Program-made: the position numbers and the translations under genes | Part shown: positions 1 through 11,439 of the stretch, one piece after another | How the letters are laid out: each line of letters starts with the position of its first letter | How positions within the stretch are numbered: the first letter of the stretch is position 1 | Assembly (NCBI GenBank): GCA_033557465.1 | Contig: CM066036.1 | Location: forward strand, 588,773,574 to 588,837,573 | Length of the DNA: 64,000 bases | Direction of reading: 5' to 3' | Source of the DNA: Ichthyophis bannanicus | Lineage: Eukaryota; Chordata; Amphibia; Gymnophiona; Ichthyophiidae | Notes under the pieces: model-generated | Databases searched by the model: none | Told to the model about the DNA's origin: nothing | The model's input: the letters and a program-made list of their open reading frames with translations, nothing else

Positions 1-2513
1 TGGGTACTGTGCTCACCCTGAGGGTGCAGTGAGGCGCCCAGCACTAGGTCCACAGCACCGTCCATGGCTGAAAGAGACCATGGCGCAGGTCTAAAGCAGT
101 GTTACTGTGTGAGATAGGTAGTTTCTGCAGGAACACCTTGGACATCTCTGTCTGTTTCAGTCAGGTGTAGCCCCCATGCACCACCACACCCCTCCCCCAG
201 GGCTGAGGGCAGCAAACAGGGTCTCCTATCAAAAGATCCACAGTCTACCTCCCTGCAACAGTGGCAGTAGAGGGGAACATGAACCCTAGTCCTGCTGGGG
301 AACAGACACCCCCACAGGGCAGTCAATGCAGCTCTGTACACAGCCATAACACAATAGCAGACAGACATTAGGCCTGGATATGGTATACTCCACCCCACAA
401 CTATCTGATATTCCCCTGGTGCAAGCCACTCCATCACAACACCTACCAGCTGCAAACAGTCTGCTAGTGCCCAGTGGAGATGCCTGCACCAAGAACTGGG
501 ATATCAGCATACACAGCAAGCAGACACATCAGTGACTGAGCCCCAAAAGGAAACCCATATTTATCACATGAGAGAAATGCTAGATAGCACTATGGGAGTG
601 CCTAGCCATGCTGTTTTCACTGCACAGTCAGGGTGAGAGTGATCTCTCAGCAGGATATACTGAGGTCACCCTGTCTGTGTAGGTGGTGGCCGGGCACTAC
701 AATGTGCCTGTCACTGCCCTATGCCCTGTGCAGATGCATCCTGGCCAGGCCACCCTGTCCGGCCTATACCCATGGTACCTTGCTCCTCATTATGCACATT
801 GGCAGCCCAATACTGGCAACAGTGCTGGCAGTGTGGGCTGTTGAAGGTGTTTGCAGCCACCACACACTGGATAGACAGACAGCCACCCCCACACCTATGC
901 CAGCATTGTGCTACTATAGAGGTGGTCAGCAGCCATACCCACCACACCAGTCTTGGGCATAGTACAGGCATGGATATGGTACACAAGACTGTTGGGGGGT
1001 CACTCCCCAGGGTGGTGAACACTGTCAGAGACCAGACCTGCAGCACACACCACAGACATCAGAATGATTGTTATGGTGGAGCTGAATGAGCAAAATGTGC
1101 TTAACGTAGGAATTGATATCTGCCAGTTATCAGAGGAAACGTTTGATAGCTGTGTACCATATACCCAGGTGTAGGGTGGCATTGCTAAGGTATGCAACTG
1201 CTAGTATTGGCAGATACAGGCAGGGCCCAATGTCTTGCCTCTCCAGCTGGCATTGGCCAATGGGGCCTGTGGGTGTGTGTGTGGCCCTGTTGGCTGCTGC
1301 TTTACGGCAGAGTTCCCCAACTCCAGTCCTGGTGTTCCAAACACTGTTCGGGTTTTCATGCTGTCCCTCATAAATATGCATGAGCTACATCTGCATACCA
1401 TGGGGGTGGTGCATAGCTATGCAGCACAGGCATCTTTATTAGAGGCAGCATGACACCGGAATGGTGTGGGGCCCTCCAGGACTGCATTTGCGGGACTCTG
1501 CTTTAGGTAATGTGCCTGTTTCTGGTGTCTGTGTTTGGTGTGGTAAAATATAGGCCTTGCGTATGTTCTCTGCACTAAAGGAGTGTCTTTACTATCACTG
1601 TTTAGTGGTGGGTAAAACTGTGGGGATGGGGTTGGCAGGAGCCTCAGCTGGGATTTGAATCTGTGACCCTCTGGTCTTACAGGCACTGGCTGTGTCTGTT
1701 GCACCACACTGTAGCCACAGAGACAGTGCAGTCCCTGGAGTTAGTTAAACCGGCCTGACGAGTCAGAAACCCTGCTCTGCAACAGGTTTACTATGGCCTT
1801 ATTTACCTTGTATGCAGACAAAGGTGCACATAAACCTCAGAAAAGACCTCACAAAAGGGGCACACACCCATAACCAAGCTGGGCAACAATGATATCATTG
1901 GGAAACATTACACCACACGCCCAGGACAGCTCCATTACAATGTAATGCTCTTTGAAAGGGTCTGCGGAGCGTAGACCCTTCCACACATCATTTTCTTTTA
2001 TTTTGGTGCTTTCCATGGAGTGTTGTTCCTTGTTGCCCATTGCTATCACTGTTGCCCAGCTGAATTCTGCTTTTTAAAATGTTTCTTGTGGTCATTTTTA
2101 ACGTTTTATGTGAAATTTTGTTCTGTGCACATGTATCACACTGCTCACGTTTTGTGGGTTTCCCCGGTTTTTCTGTACATTGCTGACGGAAATGGTTTCT
2201 CTTCCCTTTAAATGCCTTTAACGACAGGTTTTCATTCGCGTTGGAATTGAGCTCTGAAATACAGCGCGTTAGTATGAGGGGAGCCTCTCCCCGCCCACTC
2301 TCTGCCCATTGACCCCTTCTCTCCGCCCACTCTCCACCTTCTGCGCTGTTTTAACGTGCCGCGGAGGTTTACGATCGTTAACTACGGTTAACGCGCGTAG
2401 TATGACGTTAACGGTCGTTAGCGCGTCGGTACGCGCGTTATACGGCACTTACGGTCGTTAACGTCGTATAACGCGTGTTAGTCACGTTTAACGCACTTTA
2501 GTAAACATCCCCC
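1..2513 (-). mobile_element. Large non-autonomous Harbinger-type DNA transposon, copy A (truncated by window start)
   Basis: The right terminus (about 2485-2513) reads as the inverted form of the terminus at 47401, and both carry the TIR core tttactaaa next to a G/C run. Internal sequence is the reverse complement of copy B: 1-30 matches about 49775-49805, and 775-845 matches about 48830-48900. The other end lies outside the window. It contains a nested MITE-like segment (about 1310-1500) and a tRNA-like segment (about 1640-1710), both also present in copy B. All open frames here are short and none resembles a transposase. Assignment to PIF/Harbinger rests on TIR style and is inference; membership in the same family as copy B is seen directly. 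Confidence 0.7.
2225..2513. repeat. CpG-rich subterminal region with repeated AACG/CGTT motifs
   Basis: The last 150-170 bases before the terminus are packed with short words such as gttaacg, cgttaac, acgcgcgtt and acggtcgtta on both strands. Such clustered subterminal words are typical of transposase-binding arrays in DNA transposons. The function is inferred. CpG retention is unusual against the CpG-poor surroundings. Confidence 0.5.
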
Positions 2514-3331
2514 ATGGAGTGTCTCAGCTATAGTTGCTTTTCTTCTTCTGAGTCCTAGCCCCACCTTAACTCTATTTTCCCCTATCTCTCACCACTCCCT
2601 TCTAAAGAGAAAAATATGAGGGCAGGTAGCAAGCTTTCAAATAAAAAAAATAAAATCTCTCTCTCTCTTTCTTCACTCTGGCACTCATTATGCAACTCTC
2701 GTACATGTCTACATATATGTACATCCTTCTTTCATTCAAACATCTGTCACTTCCTTACCTCATTCACAACTCTTTCATGATCCAGTCACAGCCTCACTAT
2801 CTCTCTCTCTTTCCACCCTTGTCCGCTTATCCTTCCTGCACTACTTCTTTCTCTTTCCCTATCTTGCCTCTAGTCTGAATACCTCTACTCTCACCGTGAC
2901 TTTTAAAAGGAAAGAGGTCCCTGGAGGGACCTTACCCTGCATACTTCACTCAGGCTTCCCCACCCCACCAGCTTGTAGGGTTCAATTACGCTGGGATTAG
3001 CCTTTCTTTCAGGATACCCAAATAAAACAGAAAATAAATTATAACTATGAAATAATTTTCCACCTTGCTCAGTCCCTACACCTACAAAACTAATTTCCCT
3101 GCTAATATCTTCCATGAATAAATCCTATTACCTAAAATCTGTCTCTATTTAAACTTTTAGCCTGAATCAGAAAAAAATAAATTCCGAAACTCCTATTTTG
3201 TTCTTTTTCCTTTCATATCTTCTCACAATTATATTTAATCTTCACCTTTCAAGCAAATAGAATCATTCCTAGAGGCCTCTACTCACACACCTTTCAACAC
3301 ATAGCTGCTCTCTCTCTCATTCAACTGCCAA
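2514..3331. other. Unassigned AT/pyrimidine-rich stretch
   Basis: The plus strand is rich in T and C with short (tc)n runs near 2657-2672. Open frames are short and show no recognisable domain. No repeat family was recognised. Confidence 0.4.
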
Positions 3332-3396
3332 CTGCCAGAAACCACCAAAAGCGCGCACATTCTTAGAATGTGTGCGCTTTTGGTGGTTTCTGGCAG
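3332..3396. repeat. Near-perfect hairpin, 32-nt arms, 1-nt loop
   Basis: The left arm 3332-3363 (ctgccagaaaccacc...) is the reverse complement of 3365-3396 with one mismatch; only one base separates the arms. The transcript of either strand would fold into a very stable stem. No target duplication was recognised, so origin as a MITE or a foldback replication product is undecided. Confidence 0.9.
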
Positions 3397-5412
3397 CTAT
3401 TGACTGTGGACATACTGACATACTGACTGTGCTCCTACACTGGCTTTTGTCATTATGTAACACCATTCTCAACTGAATAAAATCCCCATTTCCCTCCAAC
3501 TTTAAGAAATTCCCCTATACTAAACTTGCAGAAGTCCCATAGCAATTTTCTGAGCTGTCACTTCAGCAGCCAGAGAGAAACTCCCTGCCTGATCTGCGTC
3601 ACATATTTGTGTCAGTTACAGCTCAGCCTTGTTGCAAAAATGTATAAAGCGAGATCCCTCCTTCCTTCCTTACATCACTTTACAACCCAATTTTTTTCAG
3701 AAAACACCTCTACAATACATCAGCACATGTTTTATGTCATTAAAAACACTTTTAAACCCATTTTATTGTTACAAATCAAAATGTTATAATCACTACTTTA
3801 AGACACCTAAAAATCCTCCCTATTGCACTCCCCTTGAGTTCCCCAGCCCTCAGGGATATTTCCAATTAGTTTAAAACTTTTAACATTTTCAAAAATATAC
3901 TCTTTAAATTGGGGGTAGGCCCCGCCCTCAACTTTCAAACACCTCCGTTTTGAAAATCCTTACTCAAATCAAACAAGAAAACCCTCTTCAGGACTTATCA
4001 GTCCTTTATTCACCACCCCCTAACACCAAAGCATCACGGGTAGTATCTTTCAGAAATCCCAGATAAGTCCCTAACGCACCCCGATGCTATGCAGTTAGCA
4101 TCGTGGCAAGTTGGGGGCCTTCCGGGGAGAGCGGGGGTGGAGGAAAGAATTAAGCAGGTAACAGCAGTTTCCGATGCTACCTGCTTAGCCCTCTGTGCCT
4201 AACCCAGATTTTAACTTCCATCACCGCGGAAATGAAAATCTGGGTTAAGGGGAGGGTCGGCGGCACATAGCCTGCCTAAATCTAAATCAGGCCCTTAATT
4301 TATTTTTTATTTTTGGACGAAAAACAGCCATTAAAAAGCAGACAGTCCCTTTAAGAATGGCTCCACCCCTTTATTTCAATTCTATGACAGGCCTGCTGCC
4401 TGCACGAAGCTACTAAGCTTTGTTCTGGCCAAGCATGGCCTACGTCATTCTTTTTGAGCCTACCGGCTCATCATGTTCCACCCAGGGTTTCCCTCATTTT
4501 TATTTTAAAAAAATTCCCGATTCCAAGGCCTCCTGACATATCGGGCCCACCTGGAGCCCACCCAACCCGATGAACTCACTGTGGGCCCCCCTCCTACCAT
4601 TGGGGACAGCTGCAAACCTCACGGCTCCCCCTGATACTTGAAAGCTGCCTCCCAATGCGATTGGGAGCAGCCACGAAAACCATGGCTTCACCTGATTGCA
4701 TCAGGGTTCTCCTCCAGCCTCCAGCAGCCCTCCCAGAAAACTGCAGACTAGCCGCAGCGACAGCCACAAGAACACGGCTCACCACTGGCCTGCCCACAGC
4801 CCAAGCCGATCTCTTTTCCTCACAGCTGCAGCCAGCTCCCGGAGCTGCAAGCAGCCTCTGCAGCTCCACAATGTTATTTATTTAAAAAAAACAAAAAAAC
4901 CCCCCACACACCACCTCTATAGTATATTTCTCCACAGCTGCAGGGGGGGGGGGGGAGGAGGAGAGAGAAAATAAATCATTGGGCTGCAGACACAGCCCTG
5001 GAGCAGTACCTGGTACTGGAGAGGAAAAATCACCATAGGTATATTTTTTTCTTATTTAAATTCCTTCATCTGGTTACAATTAGATAGGACAGATTAGGAA
5101 CCAGTTGGAAATTCATCATATCATCAAGACCTAAAGAAAATTTCTTAATCACTGATCTGATCAGTACTTCTGATAAAAGCATTCATTGATTATTGACATT
5201 CATTTAGAAACGGGAGCCAAGAGCCTTCAATAACCAAAAATAATGCACACGGTGGAGCATGTTCAATCATGTTGCTGCACCGCTGCCACTCTGTATTTAA
5301 AGAGCTCCAAGAGCACGCTGATATAGGCTAATGGGTGGGGCTATGCTCACAGTGATTCTCATTTAAAGGGTTTGTGCCAAATAAAGTGCTGTGCAATGTC
5401 TAAGAAACATTC
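3397..5412. other. Unassigned interval with one foldback-rich block (4010-4290)
   Basis: Most of this interval holds nothing recognisable. The block at about 4010-4290 contains short nested inverted repeats, for example cccagattttaa... at 4203 against ...aaaatctggg at 4236-4245, and paired gatgcta/tagcatc words near 4083-4101. This suggests a decayed foldback DNA transposon, but I could not define its ends. A G13 tract sits at about 4941-4953. Open frames at 4500-4974 are compositional, not domain-bearing. Confidence 0.4.
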
Positions 5413-6429
5413 CCCTAGGCCAGTGATGGCTAACCTTTTTGAGCCCGAGTGCCCAAACTGCCGCACAAAACCAAAGAATTTCCTCAAAGTGCCAGCACGT
5501 CAATTAAAGCCCCATTTGCATAAGGTGCTTCATTTGCATAAATATTTGCATAATGTTACCATACAGTAACTTTTAGTAAACATGCCTCTTAATGAGTATA
5601 TGGATAAAGAAAGACTAAAAAGGTTTCTACATTACTATAATCCAGTACCAACCGCCAGGCACATTAGGAACTACTACAAACGCTGCCCATTTAGAACCCA
5701 TAGCAAACCCGCCGTATCCTAACAGCACTACCAGGACTCACAAAGCACCATACTCTACCTATCAAAAGGCAACACTGCAAATATTAAACCAATACATCTC
5801 AGAGAACAACAATACATGACCTACTGGGGAAAGAACAAGTGGCAATGTCAAATAGGAATTATATAAACAGAATACCTCAGCTCAGTTACACATGCAGAAC
5901 AGACCATCACCAAACAAGGAATCACAATTTAGAAACAGGAAGACAATAATTAAACTGGGAACCCCAAAAGCCAAACTTGGAATATACAACAACACTGTAG
6001 AAATAAAACTATATATTAATTTCCTCTTGTACTAAACAAAGCGCAAAAATTAATGATGCACATTTCCCAGAGCTGACATATTCCAGTTAATAAATTCAAA
6101 ATAAAGAGATATTTTTCTACCTTTTGTGCATTTTTTTTCAGTTGCAATTGTTCCAGCCACTTTCTTCTGGTTTCTTCGTGTCTTCTGCTAACTCTCCATC
6201 TGCTGTCCATTTGTCCTTTCTTCTGTCTTCTTGTTTTTTTTTTCCATTCTCTCTCTACATCTGCTTTAACATACTAATCTTTCTCCTTTGGCTCTTTCCT
6301 CATTCCTATTTCATCTACTCAAAATTTACCCCTCCATCCTCAATCCCCACTTACTCTCCCAATACCCGGCCAATTGTAGATTTTTATCCCTCCCACACAA
6401 AATATTTTTCCCCTCTCCATTTTACTCTC

Positions 6430-7792
6430 CCAGCCCCATCCCATTCTAATCCTCCCCCAACACCAGCTCCCTTCTAGTTCCAGCCTCACCCAGCATCCAT
6501 TCCCTTCTAGTCCCTGCATCAGCCCATTTCCAGTCCTAGCAGCCCCCCAACCCAATACCAGTCCTATCCCCCCCTCATCAACCCACTTCCAGTCCTAACC
6601 CCCCATCACCCCATTTTCAGTTTAAGCCCCCCCCTATAACCCATTACCAGTCCTAACCCCCCACTTCCAGTCAGCCCCCCATAGCCCATTGCCAGTCCTA
6701 ACCCCCCCATCAGCCCACAGTCCATTACCAGTCCTAACCCCATCAGCCCACCTCAAGTCCTAACCCCTCCCCATCAGCCCATTTCTTGTCCCCGCCCCCC
6801 CATCGCCCATTATCAGTCCTAAACCCCCCCATAGCCCATTACCAGTCCTAACCCCATCATACCTCCTCCAGTGTTAACCCCCCATCAGCACATTTCCAGT
6901 CCTAACCCCACCCAACAGCCCACCTCAAGTCCTAACCCCTCCCCATCAGCCCATTAGCAGTCCTAACCCCCCCCAGCCCATTAGCAGTCCTAACCCCCCC
7001 TCTCTAGCCCATTAGCAGTCCTAACCCCCCCCCCATAGCCCATTAGCAGTCCTAACCCCATCACCCCATTTCCAGACAGCCCCCATCAGCCCACAGCCCA
7101 TTAGCAGTCCTAACCCCCCTAGCCCATTAGCAGTCCTAACCCCCCCTCTCTAGCCCATTAGCAGTCCTTACCCCCCCCAGCACATTAGCAGTCCTAACCC
7201 CCCCCTAGCCCATTAGCAGTCCTAACCCCCCCCCTCCTAGCCCATTAGCAGTCCTAACCCCCCCCCCCAGCCCATTAGCAGTCCTAACCCCCCCCTAGCC
7301 CATTAGCAGTCCTAACCCCCCCAGCCCATTAGCAGTCCTAACCCCCGCTCTCCAGCCCATTAGCAGTCCTAACCCCCCCATAGCCCATTACCAGTCCTAA
7401 CCCCCCATCACCCCATTTCCAGACAGCCCCCATCAGCCCACAGCCCATTAGCAGTCCTAACCCCCCCTAGCCCATTAGCAGTCCTACCCCCCCCCCCTCT
7501 CTAGCCCATTAGCAGTCCTAACCCCCCCCAGCCCATTAGCAGTCCAACCCCCCCTGCCCATTAGCAGTCCTAACCCCCCATCACCCCATTTCCAGACAGC
7601 CCCCATCAGCCCACAGCCCATTAGCAGTCCTAACCCCCCCTAGCCCATTAGCAGTCCTAACCCCCCCCCCTCCTAGCCCATTAGCAGTCCTAACCCCCCA
7701 CAGCCCATTAGCAGTCCAACCCCCCCCTCGCCCATTAGCAGTCCTACCCCACCCCCTAGCCCATTAGCATTCCTAACCCCCCCCCCCCCCGG
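6430..7792. repeat. C-rich minisatellite, unit about 25-30 bp (cccattagcagtcctaacccc)
   Basis: More than 20 imperfect tandem copies of a unit ending in cctaaccccccc are visible, degenerating toward the left (pccagtcctaacccc variants before 6950). Higher-order blocks recur, for example the segment with ccatttccagacagcccc near 7060, 7405 and 7585. The complementary strand carries GGGGTTAGG in each unit, close to the vertebrate telomere word and capable in principle of G-quadruplex formation. The array lies wholly inside the hAT-type element. Confidence 0.93.
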
Positions 7793-7806
7793 CAAATTTA
7801 CAAACA

Positions 7807-8122
7807 GAAAAAGCGGGCTCTGGCTGCTGCCGCGGACGCGGCAGCATGCAGTGTCCCGCGGGGCCCCCTCCGCCCGCTAAGCCCCTCTGCAAGGGCTTTC
7901 AGATCCGCGCGGGAGACAGCGTCCCCACCGCGTCTCTGTTAAGCCCGCAGGGGCTGATGGGAAATTTCCCATTAACCCCTGCGGGCTTAACAGAGACGCG
8001 AGGGAGACGCTGTCTCCCTCGCGAATCTGAAAGCCCTTGCAGAGGGGCTTAGCGGGCGGAGGGGGCCCCGCGGGACACTGCATGCTGCCGCGTCCGCGGC
8101 AGCAGCCAGAGCCCGCTTTTTC
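7807..8122. repeat. 316-bp GC-rich palindrome with no loop
   Basis: Arms of about 158 bp meet at gggaaatttccc (centre 7964/7965). The outer ends, gaaaaagcgggc at 7807 and gcccgctttttc at 8111-8122, are equidistant from that centre, so the arms contain no net indels. A few substitutions lie near 7908-7930 versus 8000-8020. Near-identical open frames on the two strands are a by-product of the symmetry and are not called as genes. Confidence 0.95.
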
Positions 8123-8214
8123 TTTTTTTGCGGACCTTCACGCGTGCCAGCTGCAAGGCCTTCGCGTGCCACAGCTGGCACGCGTGCCATAGGTTCGCCA
8201 TCGCTGCCCTAGGC

Positions 8215-8728
8215 CCTGTGTATTTATTTTTTTATGTCATGAAAATATATCATTTGCCAATCTAGGAGATACTTCTTCTCTTGGCAAAATATCACAAATC
8301 AAGGTAAGAACATAAAAACATTGGAAGAACACATAAAACACATAAATATAATAGACAGGTATAGCTAGTTGATTATCCTGAAGTCATCAAATAGAAACAA
8401 TTGTTTTACTTATGTGCATCTTGCTAATGGTGATAGCAGGATCATTGTAGGACTGATCTTGTATTTCAGGAGGAGAGCTTTGTGTAAGTGCATACATACT
8501 CACAAGATTAACTATGCTATCAAAAATTACCAGATGGATCACCAGAATTCTCTTTGATCTGCTTGTGAGTAGTTCTGTCATCCTCAACATTGTGTTCTTA
8601 ACAACAAACCCACTCCAAGTTTCCTAGTTTTTTAGGAATCTTTTGTTGCCAGAAGAAGGTATATAGTCCATTTTTCTAAAGGAATCGGTTGATGCAAGTA
8701 GTGTTTCCTAAAGGGTAACCATGTAAAC
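8215..8728. other. Unassigned AT-rich spacer
   Basis: No gene, RNA or repeat family was recognised here. This is the host flank between the hAT-type element and the next MITE. Confidence 0.4.
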
Positions 8729-8731
8729 TTA

Positions 8732-9156
8732 GCGCCCGATATTCAACTGGGACGGCTTTGAGTCGCTACGGCGCATAGCCATCACCGCCGACCTCTAACC
8801 CCGGATATTCAATGCTGGGGTTATTTGCAGCCCTGGTATTGAATATCCAGGGTCACTGCACAGCCTCCGATGCCGCAGAAGCTAACTGAGTAGTAGCGAT
8901 ATTGCACTGCTACCCGGTTAGCTCCTGCCGATAAAACTAGGCCAGCTTTTGCTGGGCCTAACCTGCAGTTCGCTAACTGGGTACCAGTGCAATATTGCGT
9001 CGCCCATGACACACCCAGAACATACCCCAATGCTAAGCAGTTAGCATCCGAGTGTATAGTGGCGTTAATTGGGGATATCCTTGAATATCCCGTTCAGCGG
9101 CATTTATACAGTTTACAGGTTTGCAAACCATGTAAATGCCTTTCAATATTGGGCTC
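8732..9156. mobile_element. Harbinger-type MITE (gatattcaa family), copy 1
   Basis: The termini gcgcccgatattcaa and, reverse complemented, gagcccaatattgaa form imperfect 15-bp TIRs. They are flanked by a 3-bp duplication TTA (8729-8731 and 9157-9159), as in PIF/Harbinger elements (TWA target). The element is 425 bp with internal inverted words (ggatattcaatgctgg / ggtattgaatatcc) and no coding capacity. Related fragments occur at 9735-10077, 46388-46575 and 61930-62029. Confidence 0.75.
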
Positions 9157-9159
9157 TTA

Positions 9160-9734
9160 ATCTTTTCTTCATTGATTTAATCTGTTTTACAAATACTGTT
9201 GATTTGCTAGAGGATTTCAGGCAACCTACTTGTCACAGTTCTAACCTTCCAGCACCCAGAAATGATGACTGCTCCCAGTCTCAGCTTCAAGCATGACAGA
9301 TCCTTATTGACTACATGATGTCCAGCTTAAGGGAGATGAAGTTGTCCAATGACATGAAAATTGCTGTCGCTAATGGAAGCGACCCCTGATGACAGTTTTC
9401 TATGCCAGTTAAGGGAGGGCTTGTACTAGGTAATTGATGCTTTTGAAGTATCAATGCTGGGAAGCGAAACTGGAGTTTCTACCCCAGAATGCAAGCATGG
9501 GCAGGGTAATATTAAGGCCCTGTATTGCCCAAATCGTAGGAACCTTATTCTTGGCATCGCTGGTGTCCTCCAAAGCAGATGCAAGAGCAATGTACTGTAA
9601 TTTAGTATCAGCTTCATTGTCTGAGCTCCAAGAACAATGCCAGGGTTGACAGCGTGCCTCCTTTGAAAATTTACTCCTGATTTTCTGTTGGGATTTGTAA
9701 CATGATTACAGTGGCTAGCCGTCACTGCTGAAAC
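9160..9734. other. Unassigned spacer
   Basis: Short open frames on both strands lack recognisable domains. No repeat was identified by eye. Confidence 0.35.
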
Positions 9735-10077
9735 TTACACTTGGATATTCAATGTCAGGGCATATCCTGCCACCGGCACTGAATATCTGGATTAGCTTCT
9801 GCGGCGAAAGATAGGCCAATCATTCAGGTGCCTAACTTTTGCCGCTTAGCGAAAACTGAGCAGGGCTCAATATCACAGCTGCCCGGTTATCGCTGGGTAC
9901 TGCCTCCACTCCGCTCATGGACAGCCTGATACTAGCTGGCTAGCATTGGGGTGTGTAGCGGCGGCAATCAGGGATATTCAGTGGCACTTACCGCATTTGT
10001 GCCACTAAATATCCCATTGACCGCAATTAACACAGCAGGTCTACAAACCACGCTAATTACATTGAATATCCGCCCCG
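9735..10077. mobile_element. Harbinger-type MITE (gatattcaa family), copy 2
   Basis: The sequence follows copy 1 in order: ggatattcaatg start, cactgaatatctgg, ctgcccggttatcgctgg, gctagcattggggtg, and cattgaatatccgcccc end. The termini are less well kept than in copy 1 and the target duplication is not clear. Confidence 0.6.
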
Positions 10078-11359
10078 GGAGTTTATAATCAGCTTACCTT
10101 ATCCTAGATGAATTGCCATCCAAGACGGATAAGTCCCCTCTGCCCAAACTACTGATTTTACGGCACCAGGAATTGGCCTTTGCACCCTGCACCTATTAAT
10201 AACGACAACCCTTCCCCCCCCACCGCCCATATAAAGGTCAAAGAGATGCTCAATGTTCAAGGCTATTTGTAATATTTGCCATTGGAACATTTTATAGATA
10301 GTGTGAGTTAAGCTTCACTACTGCTAGGATGCATGGTTTGTTTCATACTTTTTTGCTAACATTTTTTTAAGGTGCATTAGAAAGCCTTAATAGGTGCAAA
10401 TTGACTTCACATGCATTAATTTGTAGGTTAATGTATGTTAAACCGATTTTGTGTGTGCTATTTTTTTAGAGCGCATTAATGAATTCAATGAATGCTAACA
10501 AATGCATATCCCTATTACTACGTCAGCATAATAGTCTTTTAAGTGTCATTAAAACCACATTATATTTATTCATATACACTTACATTAGCAATGGAAAACT
10601 ATGTGAGATTTGTCAAGGCCTATAAATAGGCCTTAAGACCTTCCTTTAGTTTGTTTAAGAACATCAAACTAGGTGTGTTAATATCAACAAAACAATGCAA
10701 CCTGAGCATATTATTGTAGTCCCTTGCATTTTGAAGGCATCCCCAACTGAACTGGTTCCTTATAGGAGAATTTGTCTCTGTCAAACAATTTGGCATGCTT
10801 GAATATAGATGAAAACTCAAAGGCATTTTTTAACCACGCACTATAATTAGAATAGTGGGTTAAGCAGAGAAAGATGGGAAAGATTTGCCTTAGGGCTTAG
10901 GGCTTCTGTCCTTGAATGTCGTCCTTGACAAAGACTAAACAATGTAAACCATCCAGCTGAAAATGAGTGAGATGTTAAGGAGATAAAGTGATGAAAATGC
11001 ACAATTGGGGTTATTTATTATTCATTATTTGATGAAATTCCAACCGAACAAGAATCAGTAAAGCAGCATTTTTGTGACATGAAAGGATTTAAGTTGACTT
11101 TGAATTTTATTGGTGAAAGTCTGAAGTATCTGGTCTACATTCACTAATATCTTAAAATATCACTGCCTTTCCTTTTCTTTACAGAGAAACATATTTTTAA
11201 ACGAATTTGTTTTAACCTATGTCTGACAGAGTAAGTTGCCATAAGTATAGTTACATAGGTTGGTTTAGGCTGAAAGATCAGTTGTCTAACCTTCTTGTGA
11301 TTGACTAGCAATAGTTGGGATAATCCAGAGGGAAGTGAAAAACACTGTGCTTCTGTAGC
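10078..11359. other. Unassigned AT-rich interval
   Basis: No coding feature was recognised. A stretch at about 10360-10500 with recurring gcattaat words may be a decayed MITE. A C-rich tract lies near 10213-10220. Confidence 0.35.
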
Positions 11360-11417
11360 CATAGATGAGGTTAGGAAGGGACACTGAAAAAAGTGTCCCT
11401 TCCCAACCTCATCTATG
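11360..11417. repeat. Hairpin with 26-nt arms and 6-nt loop
   Basis: The left arm 11360-11385 (catagatgaggttaggaag...) pairs with the right arm 11392-11417 with one mismatch, across the loop gaaaaa. It lies just upstream of the L2 fragment. Confidence 0.9.
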
Positions 11418-11439
11418 ATAAGCAGCTTAAAATCACTTT

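Larger units (their letters stand above)
5421..8206. mobile_element. Complete 2.8-kb non-autonomous hAT-type transposon
   Basis: The left end begins cagtgatggctaacc and the right end, reverse complemented, begins cagcgatggcgaacc. Both are flanked by the identical 8-bp duplication ccctaggc (5413-5420 and 8207-8214), as expected for the hAT superfamily. The first 80 bases (gagtgcccaaactg style) resemble known vertebrate hAT non-autonomous families. No transposase frame is present. The interior comprises AT-rich unassigned DNA (about 5600-6430), a C-rich minisatellite (about 6430-7790) and a GC-rich palindrome (7807-8122), the last two listed separately. Confidence 0.88.

Noticed and set aside
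102..1707. Many overlapping open frames of 60-120 codons on both strands
   Set aside because: All lie within the large non-autonomous transposon, have no domain, and are matched by equally long frames on the opposite strand.
6124..6477. 117-codon frame with a hydrophobic, Phe/Leu-rich N-terminal half that could be mistaken for a membrane protein
   Set aside because: It lies in a pyrimidine-rich stretch of a hAT-type element and runs into the minisatellite; the hydrophobicity is compositional.
6430..7792. CRISPR-like regular array
   Set aside because: Units are variable in length, spacers are just C-runs and the genome is eukaryotic; it is a minisatellite.
7846..8083. Two 68-codon frames on opposite strands with nearly identical proteins
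   Set aside because: They are the automatic result of the palindrome symmetry and not a gene pair.
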